This document shows, piece after piece, positions 17,394 to 26,618 of a DNA stretch of 64,000 nucleotides. The translations under genes were made by a program, and so were the position numbers. The notes under the pieces were generated by a model. It was not told the DNA's origin and did no database searches. It worked only from the letters and a program-made list of their open reading frames with translations. Source of the DNA: Lacrimispora xylanisolvens (GTDB taxonomy: Bacteria; Bacillota; Clostridia; Lachnospirales; Lachnospiraceae); contig NZ_PTJA01000001.1 of the NCBI RefSeq assembly GCF_002934545.1, forward strand, positions 1 to 64,000. The letters run 5' to 3'. Position 1 is the stretch's first letter, and every line of letters begins with the position of its first letter.

Positions 17394-18926
17394 ATGAACA
17401 TAGATAAAGACTGGAACAGACGTTTTGCAGGGCCGGTTTTACTGGCCGCAATGACTGCAGCCTGCCTGTCTGCATGCAATAGTGAGAGTGGAATTAACAA
17501 GGAAACAGGGGTTGCCACACCTTCCGTAGCTACCGTTTCTGAAGCAAAGAAAGAGCAGTCAGTTAACATTCTGACACCGGGAGGATTATTGCTTCCAGAT
17601 GTTGATAATGTTCCGGTGCTGAAAGACAATCCAATCCCGGAGTTTTTGAGAAATGGTGTGGAGCATCCGGTGGTGGCCAGCCTTCAGGAACGTCTGATGA
17701 ATCTTGGATTTATGGATAACGATGAACCTACGAAATATTTCGGAAACGTGACAGAGGCAGCAGTAAAGACTTACCAAAGACAAAACGGACTGGTTCAGGA
17801 TGGGATTGTGGGACCGGAAACCTTAAATTCCATCATGTCTCCGTCGGCAAAATATTATGCGGTTGCCAAAGGGGTTCAGGGAGAAGATATTACCAGGATT
17901 CAGAACCGCCTTTATGAACTGGGGTATCTTGCCAATGCAGGACAGGTTTCTGGAAGCTTCGGTGATGAGACGGAAGTAGCGGTTCAGAAACTACAGGAGG
18001 TCAACGGTCTTAATGTTGATGGAAAGGTTGGACGCCAGACGATCAACCTGCTTTACAGTGAAGAGATCCGTCCCAATTATCTGACCTATGGAGAAAAGAG
18101 TGACGTAGTGCTTGCCTGCCAGCAGCGCTTAAAGGCACTTGGATATTTGATGACGGAACCGGATGGCGCTTATGGAAACGATACAGTAACTGCTGTGAAG
18201 CAGTTCCAGTCACGCAATGACCTTGTAGTAGATGGTTATCTGGGGCCCTCGACCAGAGTTGCTTTAAACAGCTCAGAGGCTCAGCCTAATGGTATGGGAC
18301 TTGGAGAACAGGGAGATTCTGTAACAAAAATTCAACAGCTCTTAAATAAATACGGATATCTGGCAAAAGGCAACATAACCGGCTATTACGGGGAAGCAAC
18401 AGAAAAAGCCGTAAAAGAATTCCAAAGCAGAAACGGCCTTTCATCCGATGGTGCTGTAGGTCAGATGACCTTAAGTAAATTATCCGGAAGCGGCGTAAAA
18501 TCTGCCGGAAGTTCCGGCGGATCAGGCGGCAATACGGTCAAGGGAGGAACTGTCAAGGGCGGCTCTGGCGTCAGCGGACTCCTTTCCATTGCAAGATCCA
18601 AGCTGGGCAGCCCTTACGTGTGGGGCGCAAAAGGATCAGGCTCTTTTGACTGTTCCGGTTTTGTATACTGGTCTTTAAATCAGGCTGGTGTCCGTCAGAG
18701 TTATATTACCTCTTCTGGTTGGAGGAATGTTGGAAAATATACGAAGATATCAAGCTTCGGCAGTCTGCAGGCAGGAGATATTATCGTTGTTAGCGGTCAT
18801 GTGGGAATCGTGGCAGGCGGCGGTAAGGTAATCGATGCTTCTTCCAGTAACGGACGTGTGGTAGAACGGTCTTTAAGCTCCTGGTGGAGCAACAACTTTA
18901 TCTGCGGCTGGCGTATATTTGGATAG
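17394..18926 (+). CDS. NlpC/P60 peptidoglycan hydrolase lipoprotein
   Basis: 510 residues from ATG after GGAAAGGAAA. A lipobox LSAC follows the hydrophobic signal, so the protein is lipid-anchored. Four peptidoglycan_binding_1 repeats follow (each with a GYL or GFM turn, then AVxxFQ and DGxxGxxT). A glycine/serine linker leads to a C-terminal NlpC/P60 domain with catalytic DCSGF (Cys about 420), HVGIV and the third polar residue region. It probably cuts D-Glu-diaminopimelate links in cell-wall stem peptides. The four-repeat layout is common in Lachnospiraceae. Confidence 0.92.
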   Translation: MNIDKDWNRRFAGPVLLAAMTAACLSACNSESGINKETGVATPSVATVSEAKKEQSVNILTPGGLLLPDVDNVPVLKDNPIPEFLRNGVEHPVVASLQERLMNLGFMDNDEPTKYFGNVTEAAVKTYQRQNGLVQDGIVGPETLNSIMSPSAKYYAVAKGVQGEDITRIQNRLYELGYLANAGQVSGSFGDETEVAVQKLQEVNGLNVDGKVGRQTINLLYSEEIRPNYLTYGEKSDVVLACQQRLKALGYLMTEPDGAYGNDTVTAVKQFQSRNDLVVDGYLGPSTRVALNSSEAQPNGMGLGEQGDSVTKIQQLLNKYGYLAKGNITGYYGEATEKAVKEFQSRNGLSSDGAVGQMTLSKLSGSGVKSAGSSGGSGGNTVKGGTVKGGSGVSGLLSIARSKLGSPYVWGAKGSGSFDCSGFVYWSLNQAGVRQSYITSSGWRNVGKYTKISSFGSLQAGDIIVVSGHVGIVAGGGKVIDASSSNGRVVERSLSSWWSNNFICGWRIFG

Positions 18927-18941
18927 GAACGGTTCAGAATA

Positions 18942-20303
18942 ATGGGTATGAAAAAACAGAGAAAAGAAATTAACATGATTACGGATCATCCGGGAAGGTC
19001 GCTTCTCCTTTTTGCACTTCCCATGATCCTTGGTAACTTATTTCAGCAGTTTTATAATATTATTGATTCGGTTGTGGTTGGACGTTTTGTTGGGGAAGAA
19101 GCCCTTGCTTCCGTGGGGGCATCTTTCTCTATTACCAATGTATTTATTGCCATAGCCGTAGGCGGAGGAATCGGAAGTTCCGTGGTGGTATCACAGTTTC
19201 TTGGGGCAAAGCAGACGGGGAATATGAAGACAGCCATTTCCACAACGCTGATTAACTTCCTGACGATAGGTGTGATTCTGGGGGGCCTTGGTCTGTTTTT
19301 TAATGACCGGATTTTATTTCTCATGAATACACCCTCCAATGTTTTTGAACAGGCAGCGGTATATTTAAGTATTTATTTTATCGGTCTGCCATTTCTGTTT
19401 ATGTATAACGTTCAGGCAGCGGTGTTTCAGTCTCTGGGAGACTCTAAAACACCGCTTTATCTTCTGCTTTTTTCTTCGTTGTTAAATATTGTGCTGGACC
19501 TGGTGTTTGTAACACAGTTCCATAAAGGTGTATCTGGTGTTGCAGTAGCTACTTTAATAGCGCAGGGGTTGTCAGCTGTTTTGTCATTTTTCGTTCTGAT
19601 CAGGCGCCTTAAATCTTATGAAACCACAGAATTATTCCATATCTATGACTGGAAGATGACAGTCCATATGATGCGGGTAGCCATTCCTTCCACGCTTCAG
19701 CAGTCCATTGTGCACATTGGGATGCTGTTGGTTCAGTCGGTTGTCAATGGGTTTGGATCTGCGGTTATGGCAGGATTTGCAGCAGGGACCAGAATTGAAT
19801 CCATCTGTATCGTACCAATGCTGGCACTTGGAAATGCCATGTCTACGTATACTGCTCAGAATATGGGGGCTAAAAAAACAGATCGTGTTAAGAAGGGGTA
19901 TGGTGTCTGCTGCATGATGGCAGCAGCATTTGCAGTGATTATCTGCGTCATGATGGAGGGCTTTGGAGAAATATTTATCAGAAGCTTTCTAAATGAGAGC
20001 AGTGCCAGTGAAGCGTTTGCCACTGGAATCAGCTATGTTCATTTCATATCATTCTTTTATATCTTTATTGGGTTAAAGGCAATCACAGACGGGCTTTTAA
20101 GAGGTGCAGGAGATGTGGTGGTGTTTACGGCTGCCAATCTGGTAAATCTGGCTATCCGTGTATCGGGAGCGGCTTTGCTTGCGCCTGTAATCGGGGTCCA
20201 GGCCGTATGGTTTGCAGTACCCATCGGCTGGACCGCTAATTACATCATATCACTGATCCGTTATCTCACAGGGAAGTGGGAACGAATCCACCTTATTTCT
20301 TAA
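18942..20303 (+). CDS. MATE-family efflux transporter
   Basis: 453 residues, twelve membrane helices in two similar halves. The start is typical (GRSLLLFALPMILGNLFQQF, then NIIDSVVVGRFVG). An antiporter that expels drugs or metabolites using an ion gradient. It begins 15 bases after the NlpC lipoprotein and may be co-transcribed. The 3' end overlaps the convergent kinase gene by 11 bases. Confidence 0.92.
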   Translation: MGMKKQRKEINMITDHPGRSLLLFALPMILGNLFQQFYNIIDSVVVGRFVGEEALASVGASFSITNVFIAIAVGGGIGSSVVVSQFLGAKQTGNMKTAISTTLINFLTIGVILGGLGLFFNDRILFLMNTPSNVFEQAAVYLSIYFIGLPFLFMYNVQAAVFQSLGDSKTPLYLLLFSSLLNIVLDLVFVTQFHKGVSGVAVATLIAQGLSAVLSFFVLIRRLKSYETTELFHIYDWKMTVHMMRVAIPSTLQQSIVHIGMLLVQSVVNGFGSAVMAGFAAGTRIESICIVPMLALGNAMSTYTAQNMGAKKTDRVKKGYGVCCMMAAAFAVIICVMMEGFGEIFIRSFLNESSASEAFATGISYVHFISFFYIFIGLKAITDGLLRGAGDVVVFTAANLVNLAIRVSGAALLAPVIGVQAVWFAVPIGWTANYIISLIRYLTGKWERIHLIS

Positions 20304-22560
20304 GGGGAAATGCAACAGTTGCTTTAAACAAATCTCCGTCAATATAAAGCTGGAACTGCCCTCCCTGAAGCTCTGTCAGGCTCTTCGCAATGGAGATTCC
20401 CAGACCGCTTCCTTCGGTAGTTCTTGCAACATCACCGCGGACGAACCGCTCCGTCAGTTCGTCCGCCCGGATGTTTAACGGATTTTCAGAAATATTTTTA
20501 ATAGTAAATAAGATCTTATCTTCTTCTTTCGTAATGTCTACATAAACACGGCTGTGTTCCATTGCATATTTAAATGCATTGTTGTAAAGGTTTTCAAGGA
20601 CTCTCCAAAGGTACCGTCCGTCTGCCTCAATCAACATGGCGTCATCAGGAAGCGTAGACACCAGTTCTAAATGCCTCAGTGCAAACTTTTCTTCAAATTC
20701 CCCGTTCGTCTGGTAAATCAGTTCAACAAAATCAATACTTGTCATATCTAATTTCAAGTTACCGGAGCTTGCTTTGGAAGCCTCCACCAGGTCTTCGGTC
20801 AATGTCTTCAGCCGTTGGGATTTCTGTTCCAGAACCTCAAGGTAACCCTGAATTCGAGGATCCTGAATTTTCTCCCTTTTAATTAAATCCACATAATTGA
20901 TGATGGACGTAAGAGGAGTTTTTATGTCGTGTGATACATTGGTGATCAGATCAGCTTTCAGCCGTTCACTGCGGACCTTTTCCTGCAGCGCAGTTTCAAG
21001 TCCTGTGCTGATATGATTGATATTTTCAGCCAACTCCCGTTCTTTTCCATAAAATAATCTGGTATCAATCTTATATGTGGTGTTTCCGTTGGAGATGTTT
21101 AACAGGGCCTGGTTAATCTGATCCGTCTGCCAGGCATTTTTATACATCTGATGAAATACCCAAAGATCCAGGAGTATAAACAACACGGCTACCGCTCCCA
21201 TAAGAATTCTGGATTCCAAATCGTTATAGGTAAAGAGTAAAAATGAAAATGCCATAATCATCACAACATTAAAAATTAGAAACAGAGAATAGGTTATCAT
21301 GATTCTGGTTGTAAAACGGTGATGCTTAAAATAGAGTAAAAGGGTTCTCAACCCTTTATTTAGCAGGCTGTTCTTCCATAGAACTCCGGACTTATACTGT
21401 TTTAAAAGGCTTAATACTGCAGAAACCCCTGTCACATATAAGATGAGAACTTTTAAAACCAGCTCGCCATAGTACCAGACCTCAGTGGAAAGAAACAAAT
21501 GGATAATCTTAAAAAGTATAAGCTGTGAAACCAACAGTGCAATGCCGCAAGCAGCCAGGTATAAAACCAGACTGATCTCCGCAGGAAGCCGATCCATTCT
21601 CTTCATGAGAGGAGAAGTACTTTGTTCTTCCGGAGCACCGGTAAGCAGAACCATCATGTAAAGTGTTGCGGCACATCCTAAGATTCCAAGAGCAAGGCAG
21701 ATCATACCAACGATGAAAAACAGGCGCATCTGATCAAAGGATTCAGCAGCCTGAAAGTAGGCGTCTTTGTAAGGATAGGATGTATTAACAGCCACTGACA
21801 TATGATAGTTCCCATTGTTATAGGGATTCATCTTTTCAAGTTCAGGCGATACGTTCTTTGGAACAGATGTTAAGTTGGAGTCGACATAGAGAGCCTCGCC
21901 TGTAACGTATAAATATTTCCCTAGGGATTTAAACTCATCAACGGTTTTACCTGGGTAATTGGTATAGAGTTTATAATCCTTGTCTGTATTCTGATACTGA
22001 ATTTCAAACTTTAAGTTCCCCGGGTTCTGGATAAACCGGTAATAGAACCGGTAATAGTTACCCAGGTGAGAGAGAACCTCATAGGAGAGCTGATCAATGG
22101 ACTGAAAGGAGTCACCCGGCTCAGCGGCTTTAAAGTCCGGTTCATAGGCCCGGTAAACCACCTGATAATTTAAATCTTCACCTGTTTTATTAGGGTGACC
22201 GCCGCTTACTTTAAACTGTTCATTTAAATAATAGCCCTGTGACTTGGCATGTCGGATCATCTCATCTAATGTAAAATCTTTCGTAGTTCCCGGCCCATCA
22301 GCAACCCGTATGATAAATTTGGAGTAATCCAGTTTTCCGTTGGTCTCAAATACTTCCTTGTATTTTACATAGTTAAAAATATCATCAATGTCAGATTTTA
22401 ACTGGCCTGCAAACTCGGGGGTATCTTCATAACTTTCGTTGGCAATCCAGCCGATTCCTTCTCCATAATGGGTGTTGTTGTACATGACAGAGACACCGAT
22501 TACTACAAGAAGGGAGAACAGGAGATGGGCCAGAATGGCCTTTTCTTTTCTTTTTTTCAT
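20293..22560 (-). CDS. Membrane sensor histidine kinase
   Basis: 755 residues. An N-terminal helix, a large extracellular domain of about 240 residues, then several membrane helices (about 280-490), a short HAMP-like linker, HisKA with NVSHDIKTPLTS (His near 541) and HATPase with NLYNNAFKYAM and GSGLGISIAKSL. The large sensor plus multi-helix core recalls kinases that sense envelope stress or antibiotics in Firmicutes. It is immediately downstream of its response regulator (9-base gap). Signal unknown. Confidence 0.92.
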   Translation of the reverse strand: MKKRKEKAILAHLLFSLLVVIGVSVMYNNTHYGEGIGWIANESYEDTPEFAGQLKSDIDDIFNYVKYKEVFETNGKLDYSKFIIRVADGPGTTKDFTLDEMIRHAKSQGYYLNEQFKVSGGHPNKTGEDLNYQVVYRAYEPDFKAAEPGDSFQSIDQLSYEVLSHLGNYYRFYYRFIQNPGNLKFEIQYQNTDKDYKLYTNYPGKTVDEFKSLGKYLYVTGEALYVDSNLTSVPKNVSPELEKMNPYNNGNYHMSVAVNTSYPYKDAYFQAAESFDQMRLFFIVGMICLALGILGCAATLYMMVLLTGAPEEQSTSPLMKRMDRLPAEISLVLYLAACGIALLVSQLILFKIIHLFLSTEVWYYGELVLKVLILYVTGVSAVLSLLKQYKSGVLWKNSLLNKGLRTLLLYFKHHRFTTRIMITYSLFLIFNVVMIMAFSFLLFTYNDLESRILMGAVAVLFILLDLWVFHQMYKNAWQTDQINQALLNISNGNTTYKIDTRLFYGKERELAENINHISTGLETALQEKVRSERLKADLITNVSHDIKTPLTSIINYVDLIKREKIQDPRIQGYLEVLEQKSQRLKTLTEDLVEASKASSGNLKLDMTSIDFVELIYQTNGEFEEKFALRHLELVSTLPDDAMLIEADGRYLWRVLENLYNNAFKYAMEHSRVYVDITKEEDKILFTIKNISENPLNIRADELTERFVRGDVARTTEGSGLGISIAKSLTELQGGQFQLYIDGDLFKATVAFPLKK

Positions 22561-22568
22561 ATTAGCTC

Positions 22569-23264
22569 CTATTGCTTTTCGATCTTATACCCAACGCCCC
22601 AGACCACTTTTAAATACCGCGGCTCTCTGGGATTGATCTCGATTTTTTCCCGGATATGGCGGATATGAACAGCAACCGTGTTATCGGCGCCAATTGCCTC
22701 CTCATTCCAGATTTGTTCATAGATCTCATCAATGGAGAAGACCTTTCCTTCGTTTTTCACAAGAAGTAAAAGGATGTTATATTCAATAGGAGTCAGCTTA
22801 ATGATTTCATCATCAACCGTAACTTCTTTATTATCATCGTTAATAGCAAGTCCACCGCATTTATAAATCTGTCCGGCAGGCTGCTGATTCATATTTCCAA
22901 GCTGGGTATAGCGGCGCATCTGAGATTTGACTCTTGCCACAAGTTCCAGTGGGTTAAATGGCTTGGTAATGTAGTCATCTGCACCAATATTTAAACCGAG
23001 TATTTTATCGGTGTCCTCCGATTTGGCTGAAAGAATGATGATCGGGATGCTGCTGGTTTCCCGCACTTTTAAGGTGGTGCGGATACCGTCAAGACCAGGC
23101 ATCATTACGTCCAGAATCATGAGATCCACTTCATTTTCCTCCAGTAGTTCCAGAGCTTCAAAGCCATCGTAGGCTTTTATTACATGGAAGCCTTCTCCGG
23201 TCAGATATATATCAATCGCTTCAACAATTTGCTTGTCATCGTCACATACTAAGATATTTTGCAT
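22569..23264 (-). CDS. OmpR-family response regulator
   Basis: 231 residues from the ATG that follows AAAGGAGGTTATCAA; longer upstream frames lack a ribosome site. Receiver domain with DDD at 8-10, phospho-acceptor D52 (LDVMMPG), T and K (ILSAKSED), then a winged-helix DNA-binding domain (LTPIEYNILLLLVKNEGKVF, DNTVAVHIRHIREKIE). First gene of the two-component operon. Targets unknown. Confidence 0.95.
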   Translation of the reverse strand: MQNILVCDDDKQIVEAIDIYLTGEGFHVIKAYDGFEALELLEENEVDLMILDVMMPGLDGIRTTLKVRETSSIPIIILSAKSEDTDKILGLNIGADDYITKPFNPLELVARVKSQMRRYTQLGNMNQQPAGQIYKCGGLAINDDNKEVTVDDEIIKLTPIEYNILLLLVKNEGKVFSIDEIYEQIWNEEAIGADNTVAVHIRHIREKIEINPREPRYLKVVWGVGYKIEKQ

Positions 23265-23560
23265 TTGATAACCTCCTTTTTTCAATATTATACAACGAAG
23301 GCAGTAAAAAAGCACATTACATTTTTATGAAGCTTGGAAATCCTTGATTTAGCGGGGCGCTGCATTATCCTGGATTAGCGAAGTAAATAACTATATACAA
23401 TGTAATTAATGTGATATATTTACGTATCTAATTTATCTATATTGTTTTATTTAATTATAGAATAAAAATAATTTGGTAATATTTTCTAAATAATTGTTGC
23501 CATAATTTGCATTTAAGTTATAATAAATAGATATAAATATAAAAACCAAGGGAGAGACAA
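23265..23560. other. AT-rich divergent intergenic region
   Basis: About 296 bases between the response regulator and a secreted protein. It must hold promoters for both, but apart from AT-rich runs such as TTATAATAAAT near 23519 I see no clear structure. Confidence 0.4.
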
Positions 23561-24196
23561 ATGAAAAAAGTAAAATTAGTTGTTGCAACTATCATTGCGA
23601 CAACTGTAATGAGTATGACAGCTTTTGCAGGGGAATGGAAACAAGATACGACAGGCTGGTGGTATCAGAATGATAATGGAAGTTATCCTATAAATTGTTG
23701 GCAAGAAATTAATGGTAAACAATACTATTTTAATGAATCAGGCTATATGTTAGCAAACACTATTACACCAGATGGAAAACAGGTTGGTATTAATGGAGAG
23801 TTGGTTCAAGAGCCACTTTTTGATATTGCAACAGATAAATACCGCAAGAAATACACTGATTACCAATTATCTACTGATTATCATGGTAATGCTGTAATAG
23901 TTATATACTTTGATTTCACAAACAACTCCAATGGCATTATGTCCGCTAGTGGTGGTTCTATTTACACGTCAGCTTATCAAAATGGTGTCAAGCTTGATCT
24001 TGGTATAATTCGTAAAGATAATGATGAGACTCATAGGGCACACAAAGGTCAAGTAGATTACTTTAAATTAATTGAGCCAGGAGAAACACGAAATGTTGCA
24101 GATATTTATATACTTAACGATAATAGTCCTGTTACTTTTAAAGTTGAGTCATTCGGATACGGTAAAGATGCAACGGTTGTCTTTAATCTTGAATAA
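23561..24196 (+). CDS. Secreted cell-wall-binding-repeat protein with DUF5067-like domain
   Basis: 211 residues. A signal peptide ends AFAG. Two aromatic repeats of the choline/cell-wall-binding kind follow (DTTGWWYQNDNGSYP, INGKQYYFNESGYMLANT). Residues about 85-211 form a beta-rich domain with YFDFTNNSN and a final EPGET motif, as in DUF5067 or telokin-like proteins. Probably exported and loosely wall-bound. Role unknown. The 230-residue protein at 37474-38166 shares the repeat part with a different C-terminal domain. Confidence 0.75.
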   Translation: MKKVKLVVATIIATTVMSMTAFAGEWKQDTTGWWYQNDNGSYPINCWQEINGKQYYFNESGYMLANTITPDGKQVGINGELVQEPLFDIATDKYRKKYTDYQLSTDYHGNAVIVIYFDFTNNSNGIMSASGGSIYTSAYQNGVKLDLGIIRKDNDETHRAHKGQVDYFKLIEPGETRNVADIYILNDNSPVTFKVESFGYGKDATVVFNLE

Positions 24197-24213
24197 TTAG
24201 TTTTTTATAGACA

Positions 24214-24262
24214 AACTACAGGCGGGTCCGGTATGACGGGCTCGCCTATATAGTTCTTTTAA
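24214..24262 (+). terminator. Probable terminator
   Basis: ACTA, GGCG and flanking bases pair with CGCC and TAGT in one imperfect stem, followed by TTCTTTT. Confidence 0.5.
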
Positions 24263-24360
24263 ATTGTAATCAATGTAATTCAGCAGTTTCTATTATGTTT
24301 CTATCATGTTTCCAGCTGATTTTTCATATGCTTTACCAATTCAGGTAAAAGGGTGCTGCT

Positions 24361-25506
24361 ATGAACATATATGTAGTACAGCCGGGTGACAGTGTAGATT
24401 CCATTGCCGCGTCCCAGAACGTTCCGGTAGAAGCTTTGACATATGACAATCAGATTTATCCTCCATACCGCCTGGCAGTTGGTCAGGCACTTTATATCAG
24501 GGGTGACAGTCCTCCCGAAGACAGGATTCCTCTTTATGTGTTTGGCTATGCATATCCCTTCATTAATCCGGATAATCTGGATGAAACCCTTCCATTTCTC
24601 ACTGATCTTTACGTTTTTTCCTATGGATTTACGTTAGAGGGAGATATAGTTCCGCCTCAGAGCCCGGATGACTGGATGATCGATCGTGCATTGGAAGCTG
24701 GAGTGCGCCCGATTCTGACTTTAACGCCCTTCGGACCAGACGGCCGGTTTAATAATAATCTTGTAACAAACCTGGTACACAACCCACAGATTCAGCAGCG
24801 CCTGATATGGAATCTTGGTAAGATCATGCAGGAGAAACGATTTGGCGGTCTGGATATTGACTTTGAGTACATTATGGCAGATGACCGTCAGGCTTATGCG
24901 GACTTTGTAAAACGGATCACCCAGATCATGAATCAGTTTGGCTATCAGGTAACAGTAGCACTTGCCCCCAAAACATCGGCAGATCAGAGCGGGCTGTTAT
25001 ATGAGGGCGTGGATTACAGGCTTCTGGGGGAAGCGGCAAACAGGGTTTTGCTTATGACTTATGAGTGGGGGTATACATACGGCCCGCCCATGGCAGTAGC
25101 ACCAATCAATATGGTTAGAAAAGTGGTAGACTACGCAATTACTGAAATCCCATTATATAAGATCAGTCTGGGAATCCCGAATTACGGATATGACTGGCCG
25201 CTCCCATACGAAAGGGGAGTCACCAGAGCGGAAACCGTAAGCAATTTGGAAGCGGTTCAGATTGCAATTGAAAATGGTGCAGAAATTCAGTTTGATGAAG
25301 AGGCCATGTCACCATTTTTCCATTATTGGAAATATGGAGTGGAACATGAAGTCTGGTTTGAAGATGTGAGGAGTTATAAGGCTAAATTTGATCTTATAAA
25401 AGAGTATGGATTAACGGGAGCAGGATATTGGCAGATTATGCAGTTCTTCCGGGCTAACTGGCTGGTGTTGAGTCAGATGTTTGTGGCAAGGAAGGTTGGG
25501 GATTAA
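24361..25506 (+). CDS. LysM-GH18 spore-type glycoside hydrolase
   Basis: 381 residues with no signal peptide. One LysM domain (YVVQPGDSVDSIAASQNVP) is followed by a GH18 barrel with the catalytic motif GGLDIDFEY. This matches the SleL/YaaH (CotE-like) family, which acts on spore cortex or coat peptidoglycan from inside the developing spore. Those proteins often have two LysM domains, here one. It implies sporulation. Followed by a strong terminator. Confidence 0.87.
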   Translation: MNIYVVQPGDSVDSIAASQNVPVEALTYDNQIYPPYRLAVGQALYIRGDSPPEDRIPLYVFGYAYPFINPDNLDETLPFLTDLYVFSYGFTLEGDIVPPQSPDDWMIDRALEAGVRPILTLTPFGPDGRFNNNLVTNLVHNPQIQQRLIWNLGKIMQEKRFGGLDIDFEYIMADDRQAYADFVKRITQIMNQFGYQVTVALAPKTSADQSGLLYEGVDYRLLGEAANRVLLMTYEWGYTYGPPMAVAPINMVRKVVDYAITEIPLYKISLGIPNYGYDWPLPYERGVTRAETVSNLEAVQIAIENGAEIQFDEEAMSPFFHYWKYGVEHEVWFEDVRSYKAKFDLIKEYGLTGAGYWQIMQFFRANWLVLSQMFVARKVGD

Positions 25507-25514
25507 AGATAGTG

Positions 25515-25559
25515 AATGCAGGGTGAGGAAATTGTAAATTTCCTCACCCTGCATTTTTT
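25515..25559 (+). terminator. Terminator after LysM-GH18 gene
   Basis: A perfect 17-18 base stem: AATGCAGGGTGAGGAAAT pairs with ATTTCCTCACCCTGCATT, and the stem runs into TTTTTT. Confidence 0.9.
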
Positions 25560-25609
25560 ATAGTTGTTTATGCTAATGAGAATGTAATCTACTGATAATG
25601 GCAAACAAA

Positions 25610-25665
25610 TTGCCTATTTCTAAAACTTATGCTATAGTATACTAAAAAGTTAGCTAAAACTAACT
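25610..25665 (+). promoter_or_regulatory. Promoter and DtxR-type operator of the metal-chelate cluster
   Basis: TTGCCT at 25610-25615, 17 bases, TATAGT at 25633-25638. The palindrome AGTTAG-N6-CTAACT (25648-25665) covers the expected start point, so a bound repressor would block initiation. It is related to the operator before the ZIP gene, suggesting shared metal control. Confidence 0.7.
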
Positions 25666-25703
25666 CAATGACTGCAGTGCTTCATATTAAAGAGGAAAGA
25701 CAA

Positions 25704-26534
25704 ATGAATCAAAACAATTTAGTGTTGAAATATGCAAAAGCAAATTTAGAAATGGACGAAGCATTCCATATATGCGTTCCTCCCGGCAGCAGGGTAGATG
25801 CTGTGACGACCATGCAGGGGGTTTGCGGATTTGTAATTCCCATCCATGGAAAAGCATTATTTAAGGTATGTAATGAAAACTATGAGTTGAAAAGAGGAAC
25901 CATCCTCCATGCAGGGCCGGACATGAACTTAAGTAAGGAAGTAATTGGAGAGGAAGAGTGGGAGTTCATATTGCTCCATTACCGGGTGTTACAAGAGGAA
26001 AAAAGGATAGATTCTCTTTTAAATATGCATTATACAATAAATCTATTTCCCAGTCAGAGTGAGGAAATCATGAAAATTACAGATTACATCATGGACCAGC
26101 AGAAGCAATATGGTACGAGATATATGCTATCCACAAAAATTTTATTATATGAGCTGATTGAAAAACTCTTTGCCTTTTCCGAAGAGTGTCCGGTAAAAAA
26201 GCCAAAGGATTGGATTGAGGAGGTTCTTTTATACATTCAGGAACATTTGGAAGACAATTTATCTGTATCTCAGATTGCAGAACATTTTAAAATGGGTGGG
26301 AAGCAGTTTTCCTATTCCTTTCAGAAAAAGACAGGACTCCCACCAAAGAGATATATTATGGATATCCAACTGAAAAAAGCCAAAGAGCTTTTGTCAGAAA
26401 GCAGTTTAAGCATTGCAGAGGTTTCCAGACGGATTGGCTATGAGGATGCACTTCATTTTAGCCGGATGTTCAAGCGGAGTACAGGCATAGCGCCCAGTGT
26501 ATTTCATCGCCATTTTGGAAAAAATCCATATTAA
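25704..26534 (+). CDS. AraC-family regulator of the chelate cluster
   Basis: 276 residues from the ATG after AGAGGAAAGACAA; a start 36 bases earlier lacks a ribosome site. The N-terminal half is a cupin-like sensor. Residues about 170-276 hold two helix-turn-helix units (LSVSQIAEHFKMGGKQFSYS and SIAEVSRRIGYEDALHFSRM) with the family's FKRSTGIAPSVF end. Regulators of this kind (YbtA, PchR) bind a siderophore and activate uptake. Two direct repeats at 26515-26551, overlapping its stop codon, are likely binding sites. Confidence 0.85.
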   Translation: MNQNNLVLKYAKANLEMDEAFHICVPPGSRVDAVTTMQGVCGFVIPIHGKALFKVCNENYELKRGTILHAGPDMNLSKEVIGEEEWEFILLHYRVLQEEKRIDSLLNMHYTINLFPSQSEEIMKITDYIMDQQKQYGTRYMLSTKILLYELIEKLFAFSEECPVKKPKDWIEEVLLYIQEHLEDNLSVSQIAEHFKMGGKQFSYSFQKKTGLPPKRYIMDIQLKKAKELLSESSLSIAEVSRRIGYEDALHFSRMFKRSTGIAPSVFHRHFGKNPY

Positions 26535-26579
26535 TTTGGGAAAAAGTCCATTCATTTTCCCATTTTCTTATGCTATATT
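26515..26579 (+). promoter_or_regulatory. Direct-repeat activator sites and promoter
   Basis: TTGGAAAAAATCCAT (26515-26529) and TTGGGAAAAAGTCCAT (26536-26551) are direct repeats starting 21 bp apart, two helical turns. The second abuts the position of a poor -35 (TTCATT), followed 17 bases later by TATATT (26574-26579) with an upstream TG. This is the usual layout of an AraC-dependent promoter. Confidence 0.65.
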
Positions 26580-26618
26580 CTCCTTTGTAAAGGAAAGATA
26601 AAGTAAAAAGGAGACCAT

